Below, piece by piece: positions 17,840 to 26,938 of a stretch of DNA of 64,000 bases; position 1 is the stretch's first letter; each line of letters starts with the position of its first letter. The DNA comes from Fibrisoma montanum. GTDB taxonomy: Bacteria; Bacteroidota; Bacteroidia; Cytophagales; Spirosomataceae. The translations under genes and the position numbers were made by a program. A model generated the notes under the pieces. It was not told where the DNA came from. It worked only from the letters and a program-made list of their open reading frames with translations, and searched no databases. The stretch spans positions 1 to 64,000 of the forward strand of contig NZ_QXED01000011.1 of the NCBI RefSeq assembly GCF_003583365.1. Direction: 5' to 3'.

Positions 17840-19360
17840 CTATCGACTGGCCGAAGAGGCTGCGCTTGCGCTGCTGGTAATATTTAGACTGGTGGTTGTG
17901 GTGATGGTTTCGAGTTTGGCTTTTTCCAGTTCAATGCTGCCGACCTTAAGCTTCGTCAGCTCGGGCAAGGCTAGGCCCGCAATAATGAACAATAGGGAAG
18001 CAAACGTAATGAATACGTAAAATCCTTCCGAAAGCAGAGGAGTAGGTTTCGCGTCGGCGTTTTCAATCCAGCCCCGCTCAATCCGAATGGTTTCTCCCAT
18101 ATCCCGTTGCCATCGGGCAATTAATGAGTCCGGGTGGTTGAAGGTAAGCCGGGCAAACTGAGTGAGTTTTACATCGCCGGCTGAATCCAGTTTAAGCAAG
18201 GGTTGAACTTTGCTCGGCTGTACGTAACAAACTACGTCTGGCTGGGTGATGGCCCGGACCAGACTTGTTTCTCGGAACAGGAAAAAAATCTGGGCCGAGA
18301 TCAGCACCAGTATGGCCAGGATGACGACCACGGTTCCTTTCAATCCCTGTGCGCCGACCTCTTTGAGCGGACTGGATTCTTTTCGGTATTTTTTGAGTTG
18401 CCGGACGGCCTGATTTGCTTCAAAACTGTTGTGGGCGTATTCGGGAATCCGACCGAATTTAACTAATGCTTTGTCAACGTTTCGCTGGGATTCCGTGGCG
18501 AAATTAAACCGCTCGATCAGGCTGCCTTTTTTCTCACGGGCCTGCAGCTGGCGGATCTGGCAGTAGCCGCTCAGATAATGTACGGTGTAACTTTCAGCAG
18601 GGGTAATCTTACGGGAAAAATCACCGTAATTATCAGCCTGGGCGGCTTTATCCAGAAAACGAATCGCTTTGTCGAACCGGCCATCGGCTTCTACGGTGTC
18701 GTCATTGTCTCGCGCTTTATCACCCAGCCTGGCGTATAGCCTTCCCGACAGAATCAGCGCGTCAAGGTGGCGTCTATCGGTCAGCCGTCGAACAAAGGCC
18801 AGATGCTCTTCGGCTTCCTTAAATTGATCCTGTTCAATAAGGATCTCGGCCAGATTGCAACGTAGCGTGAAATCGTTAGGATCTAACCGGCGAGCCTGTT
18901 CGAAGACCGCTCGGGCTGCGTTCCATTTTTTCTGTTTCTGATAGACCACTCCCAGGCCGATTCTGGCATCGGTTGCTTTTGGATTAATGCTGATTGCCTG
19001 CTGGTACGCTTTAAGGGCTTCTTCCAGATTTGCTTTATAGGATAGAAAGGCCCCCTGATTTTGAAAATCACTATCAATCCAGGCAGTTCTAGGCTTTTTA
19101 TCGAGCATGTCCAACCCTTTCTGAGCATAATTGGCCAGTTCGGTTTCATCCTGCATGGTGTCGCCGTTTGGTAGCGAGCAGTACTCAATTTTCTTCTGAT
19201 AGAGCTGGCACAGAAGCAGGACGTAAAGCAGGTTGCCAGGCTCCTTTGCATACACATTCAGAAGTTGGCTTTCGGCTTTATCAAAATCATAATCAACCGA
19301 AAACAGAATGCTGCTCAGGTAGGCACTGAAATCATTGAGGTTGTAATTTTTGAGATTCAT
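17840..19360 (-). CDS. TPR protein with two membrane helices
   Basis: 506 aa. Residues about 100-215 hold tetratricopeptide repeats (ALKAYQQAISINPKATDARIGLGVVY; ARAVFEQARRLDPNDFTLRCNLAEIL). A membrane helix near 345-365 (GTVVVILAILVLISAQIFFLF), an 80-residue loop and a second helix near 447-467 (GFYVFITFASLLFIIAGLALP) follow, ending in a short Ser/Thr/Ala-rich tail. There is no N-terminal signal, so the TPR part should be cytosolic with the loop outside. The start overlaps the stop of the upstream TPR gene by 4 bp, so the pair is translationally coupled. The function is not recognised. Confidence 0.65.
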   Translation of the reverse strand: MNLKNYNLNDFSAYLSSILFSVDYDFDKAESQLLNVYAKEPGNLLYVLLLCQLYQKKIEYCSLPNGDTMQDETELANYAQKGLDMLDKKPRTAWIDSDFQNQGAFLSYKANLEEALKAYQQAISINPKATDARIGLGVVYQKQKKWNAARAVFEQARRLDPNDFTLRCNLAEILIEQDQFKEAEEHLAFVRRLTDRRHLDALILSGRLYARLGDKARDNDDTVEADGRFDKAIRFLDKAAQADNYGDFSRKITPAESYTVHYLSGYCQIRQLQAREKKGSLIERFNFATESQRNVDKALVKFGRIPEYAHNSFEANQAVRQLKKYRKESSPLKEVGAQGLKGTVVVILAILVLISAQIFFLFRETSLVRAITQPDVVCYVQPSKVQPLLKLDSAGDVKLTQFARLTFNHPDSLIARWQRDMGETIRIERGWIENADAKPTPLLSEGFYVFITFASLLFIIAGLALPELTKLKVGSIELEKAKLETITTTTSLNITSSASAASSASR

Positions 19361-20871
19361 GCAGGTGTGGATTTAGCCAGCAGGTCCAGATAGTTGGATT
19401 TTGCATTATTCCATTCATCCCGGGCTTTTCCATATTCCCCCTTTTTTTCCAGGATGTGGGCCATATTGTGCCGGGCGAACACATGAAGCGGATCCTGCTG
19501 GAGCGCGTCTTCGTAGTAATGAAGCGCTTTGTCCAGTTCTTTAAAATCAAGGTGTATGTTGCCGATCAGGTACGTAAGTTCGGCCGTCCGCTCCTGACTG
19601 GTACTGTATCTGGCCTTCGTTTTCTGGCATATAGCTAGCGCTTCGTCTTTTTTGCCCAGAGCCGAAAGGCACAAAATCAGGCCTTCAATGATAAAGTATT
19701 CATCTGGTTTTTGCCGGAAAGCTCTCTGGTAATAAGGCTCGGCTTCCTCAAACTTGCGCTGGCTGTTGTATAGGACCCCAAGCCAGTAGTTGGCATAATG
19801 CTGATAATCACCGGCAGGTTGAGCGGCTTTTGTGAGTGTTTCTATTGCTGCCGGATAGTTATATAGATAGTAATGACATAAGCCAAGGTTTAAAAGAACG
19901 TATGCATCCGAGTCTGGTGTAGGTGAAGCCTGGTTATACGTCGTGTAAGTGTCAGCTGCCTTAGTCAGCCGGTCTTTGTTTGCCAGGCCGTTGTTGTAAA
20001 GCATGTCGGCAATGGATAACGTTGATTCGGCGCCCGGGGCTATCTGAATGGCTTCCTTCCAGTGAGTCCAGACCTGTTCAAGATCAGCATCCAGGCTTAA
20101 TAACGTATCGCCAATCTCATAATGAAGCCTGGCCAGCGTTTTGCGGGCCTCTATGACCGTAGTTTCCAGGCTATTGCGGTCGGGTTGTACTTGACCGGGA
20201 GCAACCGGGGGAAGCGCAGAAATTGCCTGTTCAGCAGTATCAACCGACTCGGTAACCAGCGCAATAGCTTGCGTGTAATATTGACTGGCTTTGGCTTCCT
20301 GAAGTAGAGCGGAGTGGACGTCGCCCAGCGCTTTTAGTATAAATGGATCAGCAGGCGCTAGTTGCCGTGCACACTCATACGCTTCAGCGGCTTTAGAAAA
20401 GTGCTTCAACTGGAACTCCATATCGCCAAGTAGTTTCTCCTTATCAAGGGGAGCAATCAGATCAGGTTGAGCCTTAAGGACATCAAGTACGTCCTGATAT
20501 CGTCTGATATCTTTTCCGCCGAGCCATGTCAATACGTCGAGAGCAAGAGCCGGCTCCGGAGCTTTTGTTAAGCTAATCTTGTATTGGTCTACGGCTTCGT
20601 CGTTACGACCTTGCTTGTGAAGTGAAAAGCCCCAGTTAATGTAGCCGTTGGCGTAGTTAGGATCTAATTCGGTGACCTTACGAAACAGCTTTTCGGCTGC
20701 CTCAGGGGCGTCGTTCATGATCTTCGTTCCAAAGCTATACAAGTCTTTTACCAACTGCGCCATGGCGTCAGCATCCGGGACGGGCTGGGTTTTCAGAACT
20801 TGATCCACCTCCCGAAGAGTTTCTTCAACGGGCTTGATGGCCGGGTTGTCAATGATGATCAGGTGGCCCAT
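19357..20871 (-). CDS. Cytosolic TPR protein
   Basis: 504 aa, no signal peptide or membrane helix. It is built almost entirely of TPR-like units spread from residue 40 to the end (AAEKLFRKVTELDPNYANGYINWGFSLHKQGRNDEA; AYECARQLAPADPFILKALGDVH; ALHYYEDALQQDPLHVFARHNMAHILEKKGEYGKA). Such superhelices scaffold protein complexes. It precedes and overlaps the membrane TPR gene by 4 bp. The two probably form a membrane-attached scaffold, which is inference. The pair reads visibly more AT-rich than its neighbours. Confidence 0.65.
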   Translation of the reverse strand: MGHLIIIDNPAIKPVEETLREVDQVLKTQPVPDADAMAQLVKDLYSFGTKIMNDAPEAAEKLFRKVTELDPNYANGYINWGFSLHKQGRNDEAVDQYKISLTKAPEPALALDVLTWLGGKDIRRYQDVLDVLKAQPDLIAPLDKEKLLGDMEFQLKHFSKAAEAYECARQLAPADPFILKALGDVHSALLQEAKASQYYTQAIALVTESVDTAEQAISALPPVAPGQVQPDRNSLETTVIEARKTLARLHYEIGDTLLSLDADLEQVWTHWKEAIQIAPGAESTLSIADMLYNNGLANKDRLTKAADTYTTYNQASPTPDSDAYVLLNLGLCHYYLYNYPAAIETLTKAAQPAGDYQHYANYWLGVLYNSQRKFEEAEPYYQRAFRQKPDEYFIIEGLILCLSALGKKDEALAICQKTKARYSTSQERTAELTYLIGNIHLDFKELDKALHYYEDALQQDPLHVFARHNMAHILEKKGEYGKARDEWNNAKSNYLDLLAKSTPA

Positions 20872-21020
20872 GTGCGTACTAGGTAAAAGCCAGGCGTGGT
20901 GTTACTTTAATTTTCTGGGATTCTTTTGTAATAAATGTATAGCAATTCACACAAAAGAATATACGGTTTTCTCTCGATTGAGTGAGTGGTAGGCATTGGG
21001 CATCAACCATCGCTATACGC

Positions 21021-21046
21021 AAAAAGCCACCCAATCGGGTGGCTTT
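21021..21046 (-). terminator. Intrinsic terminator of the DEAD-box helicase gene
   Basis: Arms AAAGCCACCC (21023-21032) and GGGTGGCTTT (21037-21046) with loop AATC. On the minus strand the hairpin is followed by a U run of five. It lies 60 bp past the helicase stop codon. Confidence 0.85.
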
Positions 21047-21105
21047 CTGGTAACTGGCTTATCAGCCTATATGCTGGTTACACCGGGTGTCAGTTCGGCG
21101 GGCGA

Positions 21106-23121
21106 TTACCGCGCCACCTCAATGTTTACCCGACGACCTTTGATTGTGTTGCCTTCCATGGCGTCGACTACGCGGTTGGCCATATCGCTCGGTACGTCCA
21201 CATACGTGAACTTGTCGAAGATATCGATGTGACCGATGCTGCTGCCCGGAATGTTTGCCTCACCGGCGATGGCACCAACGATGTCGCCCGGACGAACGTA
21301 GTCCTTACGGCCGATGCTGACGAACAGACGCGTCATGTTTGCATCGCGCTCGCGCTGCGGGCGGTCGTTGTCCTTGTCGAAATAACCCCGACGGCCACCT
21401 CCCGGTCCGTCGGTACGCGGTCCGTCGTTACGGTCACGCGTACCACGCTCGTCGCGCTCGAAACGCCCACCCCGATCACGGTCGCCAAAGCTGCGCGGGC
21501 CGTCATTGCGGTCGCGCCGGTCGCTAAAGCGTGCATCACGGTCGCCGAAACGGCTGTCGCTACGGCCCCGACGGTCGTCGCGCTCGAAACGCCCACCCCG
21601 ATCGCCAAAGCCACGCGATCCGTCATTCCGGTCGCGCCGTTCGCGACGGTCGTCTTCCAGACCGAGGTTCTGATCGGCAAATTCGTTCTTTTCAATACCC
21701 ATGCTGCGTTTCACCAGAGCGGCTACTACCTGTTCGGTCGAGAAGCCGGCGTGGTGCAGCTGCGTCAGCAGGTCATCGTACAGATTCAGGTCCTTGCTCT
21801 CGTTGATCGTCTGCTGCAGTTGCTCGATAAACCGGGCTTTACGGATACCGACGATGTCTTCAAACGACGGGATAACGCCTTTCTCAACCTTAACCTTCGT
21901 ATAGGTCTGGATTTCGCGGAAGCGATACTTCTCGTCGCGGCCGACTAGTGAGAACGCCCGGCCCGACTTACCGGCGCGGCCCGTACGGCCAATCCGGTGC
22001 ACATAATATTCTTCGTCGAGGGGAATATCGAAGTTGATAACCGCATCGACATCGTCAACGTCGATACCACGAGCGGCTACGTCAGTAGCAACCAGGATGT
22101 TGGTAGTACCGGCGCGGAACTTCGACATTACGTTGTTCCGTTGTGCCTGGCGCAGATCGCCGTGCAGTCCCTCGGCCATGTAGCCACGAATCTGCAGGTC
22201 TTCAACGATCTCATCTACCTTACGCTTGGTATTACAGAATACCAGGAGCAGTTTCAGATCGTAGGTATCGATCAGGCGGCACATCACCTCCACTTTCGCT
22301 TTCGGCTTCACCTCGAAATAAACCTGCTCGATGTTCTGGTTTGTCAGTTCTTTCTTAACGACCTTCACCAGCACCGGATCTTTCTGGAACTTCTGGGTGA
22401 TCGTCATGATCGGCTTCGACATCGTAGCCGAGAACAGGATCGTCTGCCGTTCCTGGGGCATATCTTCCAGAATGCTCTCAATGTCCTCGCGGAAGCCCAT
22501 ATCCAGCATCTCGTCGGCTTCGTCAAGAATCATCATCCGGACGTTGTCGAGCTTCAGCGTATTACGCTCCATGTGATCCATGACACGGCCCGGCGTACCG
22601 ATAACAATATGCACACCGCCCTTCAGCGACCGGATCTGCCGCTCGATAGAGTCGCCACCGTAGATGGCTTCGACCCGCAGACCGCGCTTATACTTCGCCA
22701 GTTTGCGAACCTCGTCGGCTACCTGCAGCGCCAGCTCACGCGTTGGGCACAGTACCAGCACCTGAACGGAGCGATCGCTCGTATCAATTAATTCGAGGGC
22801 CGGAATACCAAACGCAGCGGTTTTACCCGTACCCGTCTGAGCTTGTCCGATCACGTCGCGACCAGCCAGAATGGGTGGAATAGCCTCGGCCTGAATCGGC
22901 GATGGGCTAACAAAGCCCATGTCGGTTACGGCCTGAAGCAGATCGTCAGAAATGTCAAGATCGGCAAAGGTCTTCTGGTTAGGATCGGCAGCTTTCGGCG
23001 TTGCAGCAACGGGCTCAGCGATCTCGACCGGAGCCGTTTCAATTTGGACAACTTCAGTTGCCACGTCGTCTGTTGTCAGGAAAACTTCCTGAGTTTCAGG
23101 TTGATTTTGTTCCACTTGCAT
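21106..23121 (-). CDS. deaD: DEAD-box ATP-dependent RNA helicase with DbpA-type RNA-binding domain
   Basis: 671 aa. Complete helicase core: AQTGTGKTAAFG, PTRELALQV, DEADEMLDMGF, SATM, ARGIDVDDVD and HRIGRTGRAGKSG. The N-terminal 60 residues are Glu/Val/Thr-rich. From about 475 to 580 there is a low-complexity Arg/Asp/Gly stretch (FGDRGGRFERDDRRGRSD), then a C-terminal DbpA-like RNA-recognition domain (MTRLFVSIGRKDYVRPGDIVGAI). This build matches CsdA/DeaD, helicases in ribosome assembly and cold adaptation. A promoter match 328 nt upstream of the ATG predicts a long leader. Confidence 0.93.
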   Translation of the reverse strand: MQVEQNQPETQEVFLTTDDVATEVVQIETAPVEIAEPVAATPKAADPNQKTFADLDISDDLLQAVTDMGFVSPSPIQAEAIPPILAGRDVIGQAQTGTGKTAAFGIPALELIDTSDRSVQVLVLCPTRELALQVADEVRKLAKYKRGLRVEAIYGGDSIERQIRSLKGGVHIVIGTPGRVMDHMERNTLKLDNVRMMILDEADEMLDMGFREDIESILEDMPQERQTILFSATMSKPIMTITQKFQKDPVLVKVVKKELTNQNIEQVYFEVKPKAKVEVMCRLIDTYDLKLLLVFCNTKRKVDEIVEDLQIRGYMAEGLHGDLRQAQRNNVMSKFRAGTTNILVATDVAARGIDVDDVDAVINFDIPLDEEYYVHRIGRTGRAGKSGRAFSLVGRDEKYRFREIQTYTKVKVEKGVIPSFEDIVGIRKARFIEQLQQTINESKDLNLYDDLLTQLHHAGFSTEQVVAALVKRSMGIEKNEFADQNLGLEDDRRERRDRNDGSRGFGDRGGRFERDDRRGRSDSRFGDRDARFSDRRDRNDGPRSFGDRDRGGRFERDERGTRDRNDGPRTDGPGGGRRGYFDKDNDRPQRERDANMTRLFVSIGRKDYVRPGDIVGAIAGEANIPGSSIGHIDIFDKFTYVDVPSDMANRVVDAMEGNTIKGRRVNIEVAR

Positions 23122-23443
23122 GAAAAAATAAAAATGAATTATGGATGAAAATCCAAGCGAGACGAGTGTGCCGGTGAACGGCGCGAAACTGCGGAATTGC
23201 CCAACGAACGAAGCTGCCCAACTGACCCAACAAGGCCCAGACCTCTAACCTACCACCAGAGGAACGAGACAACAAAAAACGATTGACGATTAGCCTACGC
23301 GCAAGAGTATCCACTCCGGGTGCTCTTATCCAAAGAGCGTCCACACAGAAACCCATCCGTACATCCGTACTGGCTCTGTCAGACCTAACTCAGCGTAATT
23401 ACAGGAGAGATGCAGAGACGCAACGGATGTTGCTTGATATTAC
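23122..23443 (-). promoter_or_regulatory. Long 5' leader of the helicase mRNA
   Basis: If transcription starts just after the -7 element at 23449-23456, the mRNA has about 320 untranslated nucleotides before the helicase ATG. No gene with family features lies here; an 86-codon minus-strand frame (23096-23356) overlaps the helicase start and looks spurious. A small imperfect stem-loop (AAGAG/CTCTT around 23303-23327) is visible. Long leaders that refold in the cold are known for cspA and csdA in enterobacteria; the same role here is inference. Confidence 0.5.
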
Positions 23444-23448
23444 TATTA

Positions 23449-23480
23449 CAAAAGTAAGACAGAAATCGTTCCGGTGCAAA
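23449..23480 (-). promoter_or_regulatory. Full housekeeping promoter for the helicase gene
   Basis: On the minus strand TTTG (23480-23477), exactly 20 bp, then TACTTTTG (23456-23449) fit the Bacteroidota consensus with no mismatch. Nothing else on the minus strand lies between it and the helicase. Confidence 0.75.
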
Positions 23481-23553
23481 TTTCAATGTTAAGAAATTGT
23501 ATTTTTCCTGTTCCGGCGCTACAAAACTTAGTAGCATTAGCCAGTTTTTTGGG

Positions 23554-24468
23554 TTATTCGTTGAACAAACCGGCAAATTTCCGGGGAACAGTCGTTTGAA
23601 ACCGAAGCGCTTCCCCCGTAATGGGATGCGTGAACGATAATACCCAGGCGTGTAGACCTAACCGACCGATGGGGTTGCTCCTGGCGCCATATTTGATGTC
23701 GCCGACTACCGGATGCCCCAGGTCCTGCATGTGAACGCGTATCTGATTTTTTCGTCCGGTCTCCAGATCCACTTTCAGTAAGGCATACCGGGACGTCTGC
23801 TTCAGCGTCTGGTAGTGCGTAATCGCCAGTTGACCGTCGCCGGGGTTCTGACTTGAGTAAACCACCAGGGCCTTGCTCTCCTGAAGGTAGGACTGTACGG
23901 TCCCCGCGGGCTGTCTCAACACGCCTTCCGTTACGGCCAGATACGTCCGCTGCTCCACGGCGGTTTGCCACGATTCCTGCAGCAGCCTCTTAACCGGTTC
24001 ATTCTTTGCAAAAACCATTAAACCGGATGTATCGCGGTCGAGCCGGTGTACGATGAACAGCTTGTTGGCTGGATTCTGCTTTTTGATGTGACTGCTCAGG
24101 ATGTGGTAGGCCGTGTTGGTTTTCTGGGTGTGGGTAGCAATGGACAACAACCCTTCCTGTTTGTCGATGACGATCAGGTGCTCATCCTCAAACACAATCG
24201 TTAGCCCCTTGTAGACGTTCGTAGCCGATCTTTTTTCGCGTCGAACTTCAACTTGCTGCCCAACCTGAAGTGAATGGTTATGCTGCGTCACTACCCGGCC
24301 GTCGACGACGATCTGACCGTCCCGCAGCAAGGTTTTGATGTTATTCCGGTTTTTGTGCGGAAGCTGAGCTATTAAAAAGGGCATCAGTTCACCGACTTCT
24401 TTCACCACCATACGGGGTGCCAGAGGCAGGGCTTTCCGTGAGGAACGCGGAGGAGGTTTACCGGGCAT
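23554..24468 (-). CDS. RluA-family pseudouridine synthase
   Basis: 304 aa. An N-terminal S4 RNA-binding domain (MPFLIAQLPHKNRNNIKTLLRDGQIVVDGRVVTQHNHSL) precedes the catalytic domain with the RluA motif HRLDRDTSGLMVFAK, whose Asp is the catalytic residue, and KNQIRVHMQDLGHPVVGD. It converts uridines to pseudouridine in rRNA or tRNA. Whether it is RluC, RluD or another subtype cannot be told by eye. It lies 432 bp upstream of the helicase, on the same strand, but the helicase has its own promoter. Confidence 0.93.
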   Translation of the reverse strand: MPGKPPPRSSRKALPLAPRMVVKEVGELMPFLIAQLPHKNRNNIKTLLRDGQIVVDGRVVTQHNHSLQVGQQVEVRREKRSATNVYKGLTIVFEDEHLIVIDKQEGLLSIATHTQKTNTAYHILSSHIKKQNPANKLFIVHRLDRDTSGLMVFAKNEPVKRLLQESWQTAVEQRTYLAVTEGVLRQPAGTVQSYLQESKALVVYSSQNPGDGQLAITHYQTLKQTSRYALLKVDLETGRKNQIRVHMQDLGHPVVGDIKYGARSNPIGRLGLHAWVLSFTHPITGEALRFQTTVPRKFAGLFNE

Positions 24469-24524
24469 TCAGTCTTTATTTGGGGGTGGAAAACAACAGT
24501 TGATACGCTAAAGTACTACGTATC

Positions 24525-26417
24525 TCACTTCCCTTCTTTCAATAATTCGACCAGCAGCGTCATTTCATTCGCAGTAGCTTCGGCATCACCGGAGTAGCCG
24601 ATGCCCCGGTAGCGAACCCGGCCCTGTGGATCAATAATGACTTTGGTTGGAATGCCCTGCACTTTATACGCATTGGCAACCCGCTGTCCGGCATCGACCG
24701 GTACGACGAAATCACCGTAGGGTCGCTTGGCCATGAAATCATGGACGCGCTGCAAAGGACCACCCTCGCGGGTATTCACGAACAGGAACTGCACCTTGGG
24801 GTCGTTTTTGAAATACGCCTTCGCCTGCTGCATGGCCGGGAATGACATGATGCAGGGTACGCACCAGGTCGCCCAGAAGTCCAGCACGACCACTTTGCCC
24901 CGCAACGATGCCAGCGATACCTTCTGGCCTTTGAGGTCGGTCATGGTGAAAGCGGGAGCGGGTTCGTTAATCAACGTGCTGCGTAGCTCTTCGCGCAGGT
25001 CGGCCCGCAGGTCGGCTTCGAGTTTGGCTACGTACGTTTCCGCTTCGGCGGCATTGCCGGTCTTTTTCGCGTAGTAGTCACGCAGGGCGTTTTTGAGCCG
25101 ATTGTTGGAACGGCCTTCCTGCACAAATGCTTCAACATTCGGGCGGGCCGCTTCGCCGTTGCCGGTGCGGAGGGCGCACAGCCAGTACCGTTCGTTGGTT
25201 TTAATGTCGCTGTCCTCCGGATTGGCCGTATTGATGGCTTTCAGATACGTATCGTAAGCCTCCTTATCTTTACCCTGCTGTTCAAGCGCAAAGGCATACG
25301 TAGCCAGGTATTGTCGTTTGCGGGCTTGCTGCTCAGCTTCCCACTGCGCCGACGGCCGGGCGGGTTTAGGCTGTGCATCCAGAACGGCCAGCGCCCGTTT
25401 GATCATCCATTCGGCTTCGGTCAGGCCGCGCCGGTCTTCGGCCAGTTGATTGGCTACGCTGTTGAGCCACTGCGGATCGACGGAGGCATTGGGTAACGGC
25501 TCGATGAACGCCACCAGACCGCGCAGATCACCCGCCTTGTAGTAGCCGTCAGTAATCATGTTGGTCAGCACCGGCGTGTGCGTCGAGTTGGGAAAATCCT
25601 TAACAAACGCTTCGTAAGCCGCCTTTTTCTTAGCCCAGTTCGGTTCGTTCCGGACGGCCTCAGCGCGTGATTTCTGCATCAGAGGTCCCTTAGGGTCCAG
25701 GTTTTTCATCCGGTCGCGCAGGGCATTGGCCTTGGCGAAATCGCCCATCTGCTCATACAGACCGCTGGCTCGGGTCAACTCGTCGGCGGTTGGTTCCGGC
25801 CGCGACGTCAGGTACGCATCGATGTATGCTTTTACCTTGGGGCCGTATCCCGGCTTCCGCTGTTTTATCATCGCCAGGGCATAATCTGACCAGTACTGGG
25901 GTTTATGCTCGGGGTACTGAATCAGCTCCCATTCGTACAGCAGCACGAGCCAGTTGGGATCGGCCCGACCATCAAGGTCATACATAAATCCGGTACGGCT
26001 GAACACGGAAGCCTGACCGCCCAGTGCGTGTGGTACCAGACAGTCTTTCCCATCGTAGAAAGGAATCGAATACAACCGTCCGTTGTTCAGATCAGTCCGT
26101 TTGGCGGCTTTGGCGTTGCGGAAGGCGATCATCATACCCGCCGTTCCGGCTCGCTGTGCCGGAAGCTGCCCCGTAAACGAGTCGCCCTGCCGGACCAGTG
26201 GAACCGGTATGCCTTTGCTGAATTTGATACTACCCGGATCGTTGTAGCGTACGTAACGGCCTTCCAGGGTAGTGTCGCCCGCCAGTGGGGTTCGCTGGGG
26301 CGTATAGGTAAACGAGACCACCTGCCCAAGTTGCGGCTTCTCGGGCGAGAACTTGAACTGAGCCGTGGCTGGTAGAACTACGGCTACGCTGAGTAAGAGA
26401 CTGTAAACTGCTTTCAC
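24525..26417 (-). CDS. TlpA-type thioredoxin-like protein with helical N-terminal part
   Basis: 630 aa. Start: GTG at 26417, giving the clean signal peptide MKAVYSLLLSVAVVLPATAQ; a TTG at 26432 would add five residues. After a beta-rich domain (about 20-110), residues 190-450 are helical and TPR-like. The last 150 residues form a TlpA/AhpC-type thioredoxin fold with active site WATWCVPC (C519 and C522) and cis-proline motif GIPT. Periplasmic thiol-disulfide exchange is expected, in the style of Bacteroidota TlpA proteins whose partners are mostly unknown. Confidence 0.85.
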   Translation of the reverse strand: MKAVYSLLLSVAVVLPATAQFKFSPEKPQLGQVVSFTYTPQRTPLAGDTTLEGRYVRYNDPGSIKFSKGIPVPLVRQGDSFTGQLPAQRAGTAGMMIAFRNAKAAKRTDLNNGRLYSIPFYDGKDCLVPHALGGQASVFSRTGFMYDLDGRADPNWLVLLYEWELIQYPEHKPQYWSDYALAMIKQRKPGYGPKVKAYIDAYLTSRPEPTADELTRASGLYEQMGDFAKANALRDRMKNLDPKGPLMQKSRAEAVRNEPNWAKKKAAYEAFVKDFPNSTHTPVLTNMITDGYYKAGDLRGLVAFIEPLPNASVDPQWLNSVANQLAEDRRGLTEAEWMIKRALAVLDAQPKPARPSAQWEAEQQARKRQYLATYAFALEQQGKDKEAYDTYLKAINTANPEDSDIKTNERYWLCALRTGNGEAARPNVEAFVQEGRSNNRLKNALRDYYAKKTGNAAEAETYVAKLEADLRADLREELRSTLINEPAPAFTMTDLKGQKVSLASLRGKVVVLDFWATWCVPCIMSFPAMQQAKAYFKNDPKVQFLFVNTREGGPLQRVHDFMAKRPYGDFVVPVDAGQRVANAYKVQGIPTKVIIDPQGRVRYRGIGYSGDAEATANEMTLLVELLKEGK

Positions 26418-26665
26418 ATCCACAAAGTACAATTGGTTACCGAAACGGTCAATAAGAATCTGCGTTTCTTAGCTACTCTCCGGCGCCGGAAAGCTTTTGG
26501 GCTCCATCACCCAGACCCTCCGAAGGGGGTAGGAATAAAGCACAGGCCACAAACGAAGCGGGAAATAAATAGTCGGTCTGCCGGATTGACCAATGACTTA
26601 CTTTCCGGCTCAACACCCAAACTTAGCTGTTGGCAAACGGTTAATTCACAACAAAAGCTACAAGT

Positions 26666-26884
26666 ATGAACACGTGGAAACGAATGTATGCACCGGGTGA
26701 GGAGGGTGGCTCACGGCCCGAAGGTACCGACGAGGCCAACGAACGCGATGATGCGTTGCAGGGCGGTGATATGGGCAATGAGGCTGATGCTGCGTTGGGT
26801 GGCCTGACCGATGGCGGAGAGGCCGCCGTCGATACCAGCGGGGCAATGGGCCTTTCGGGTGAAGACTACGAAAAAACGGCTTGA
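26666..26884 (+). CDS. Small acidic protein of unknown function
   Basis: 72 aa, no signal peptide or membrane helix. Rich in Gly, Glu, Asp and Ala (GEEGGSRPEGTDEANERDD; GGDMGNEADAALGGLTDGGEA), predicted disordered, with only the first residues basic (MNTWKRMY). A strong hairpin directly after the stop codon suggests that it is really transcribed. The family is not recognised. No promoter match was found in the 233-bp upstream spacer. Confidence 0.5.
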   Translation: MNTWKRMYAPGEEGGSRPEGTDEANERDDALQGGDMGNEADAALGGLTDGGEAAVDTSGAMGLSGEDYEKTA

Positions 26885-26927
26885 GCAGATACAAACGCCT
26901 GGTGAATGGCCAGGCGTTTGTATCTGC
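26885..26927. terminator. Bidirectional terminator
   Basis: Perfect 18-bp arms GCAGATACAAACGCCTGG (26885-26902) and its complement (26910-26927) with a 7-nt loop. It begins directly after the stop of the small acidic gene and ends 11 bp from the stop of the convergent symporter gene. The U run is poor on both sides. Confidence 0.7.
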
Positions 26928-26938
26928 TTGTGGGGCTG

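Noticed and set aside
20986-21948. 320-codon frame opposite to the helicase tail
   Set aside because: Ala/Thr/Val-rich shadow of the Arg/Asp/Gly repeat region; it also runs through the helicase terminator.
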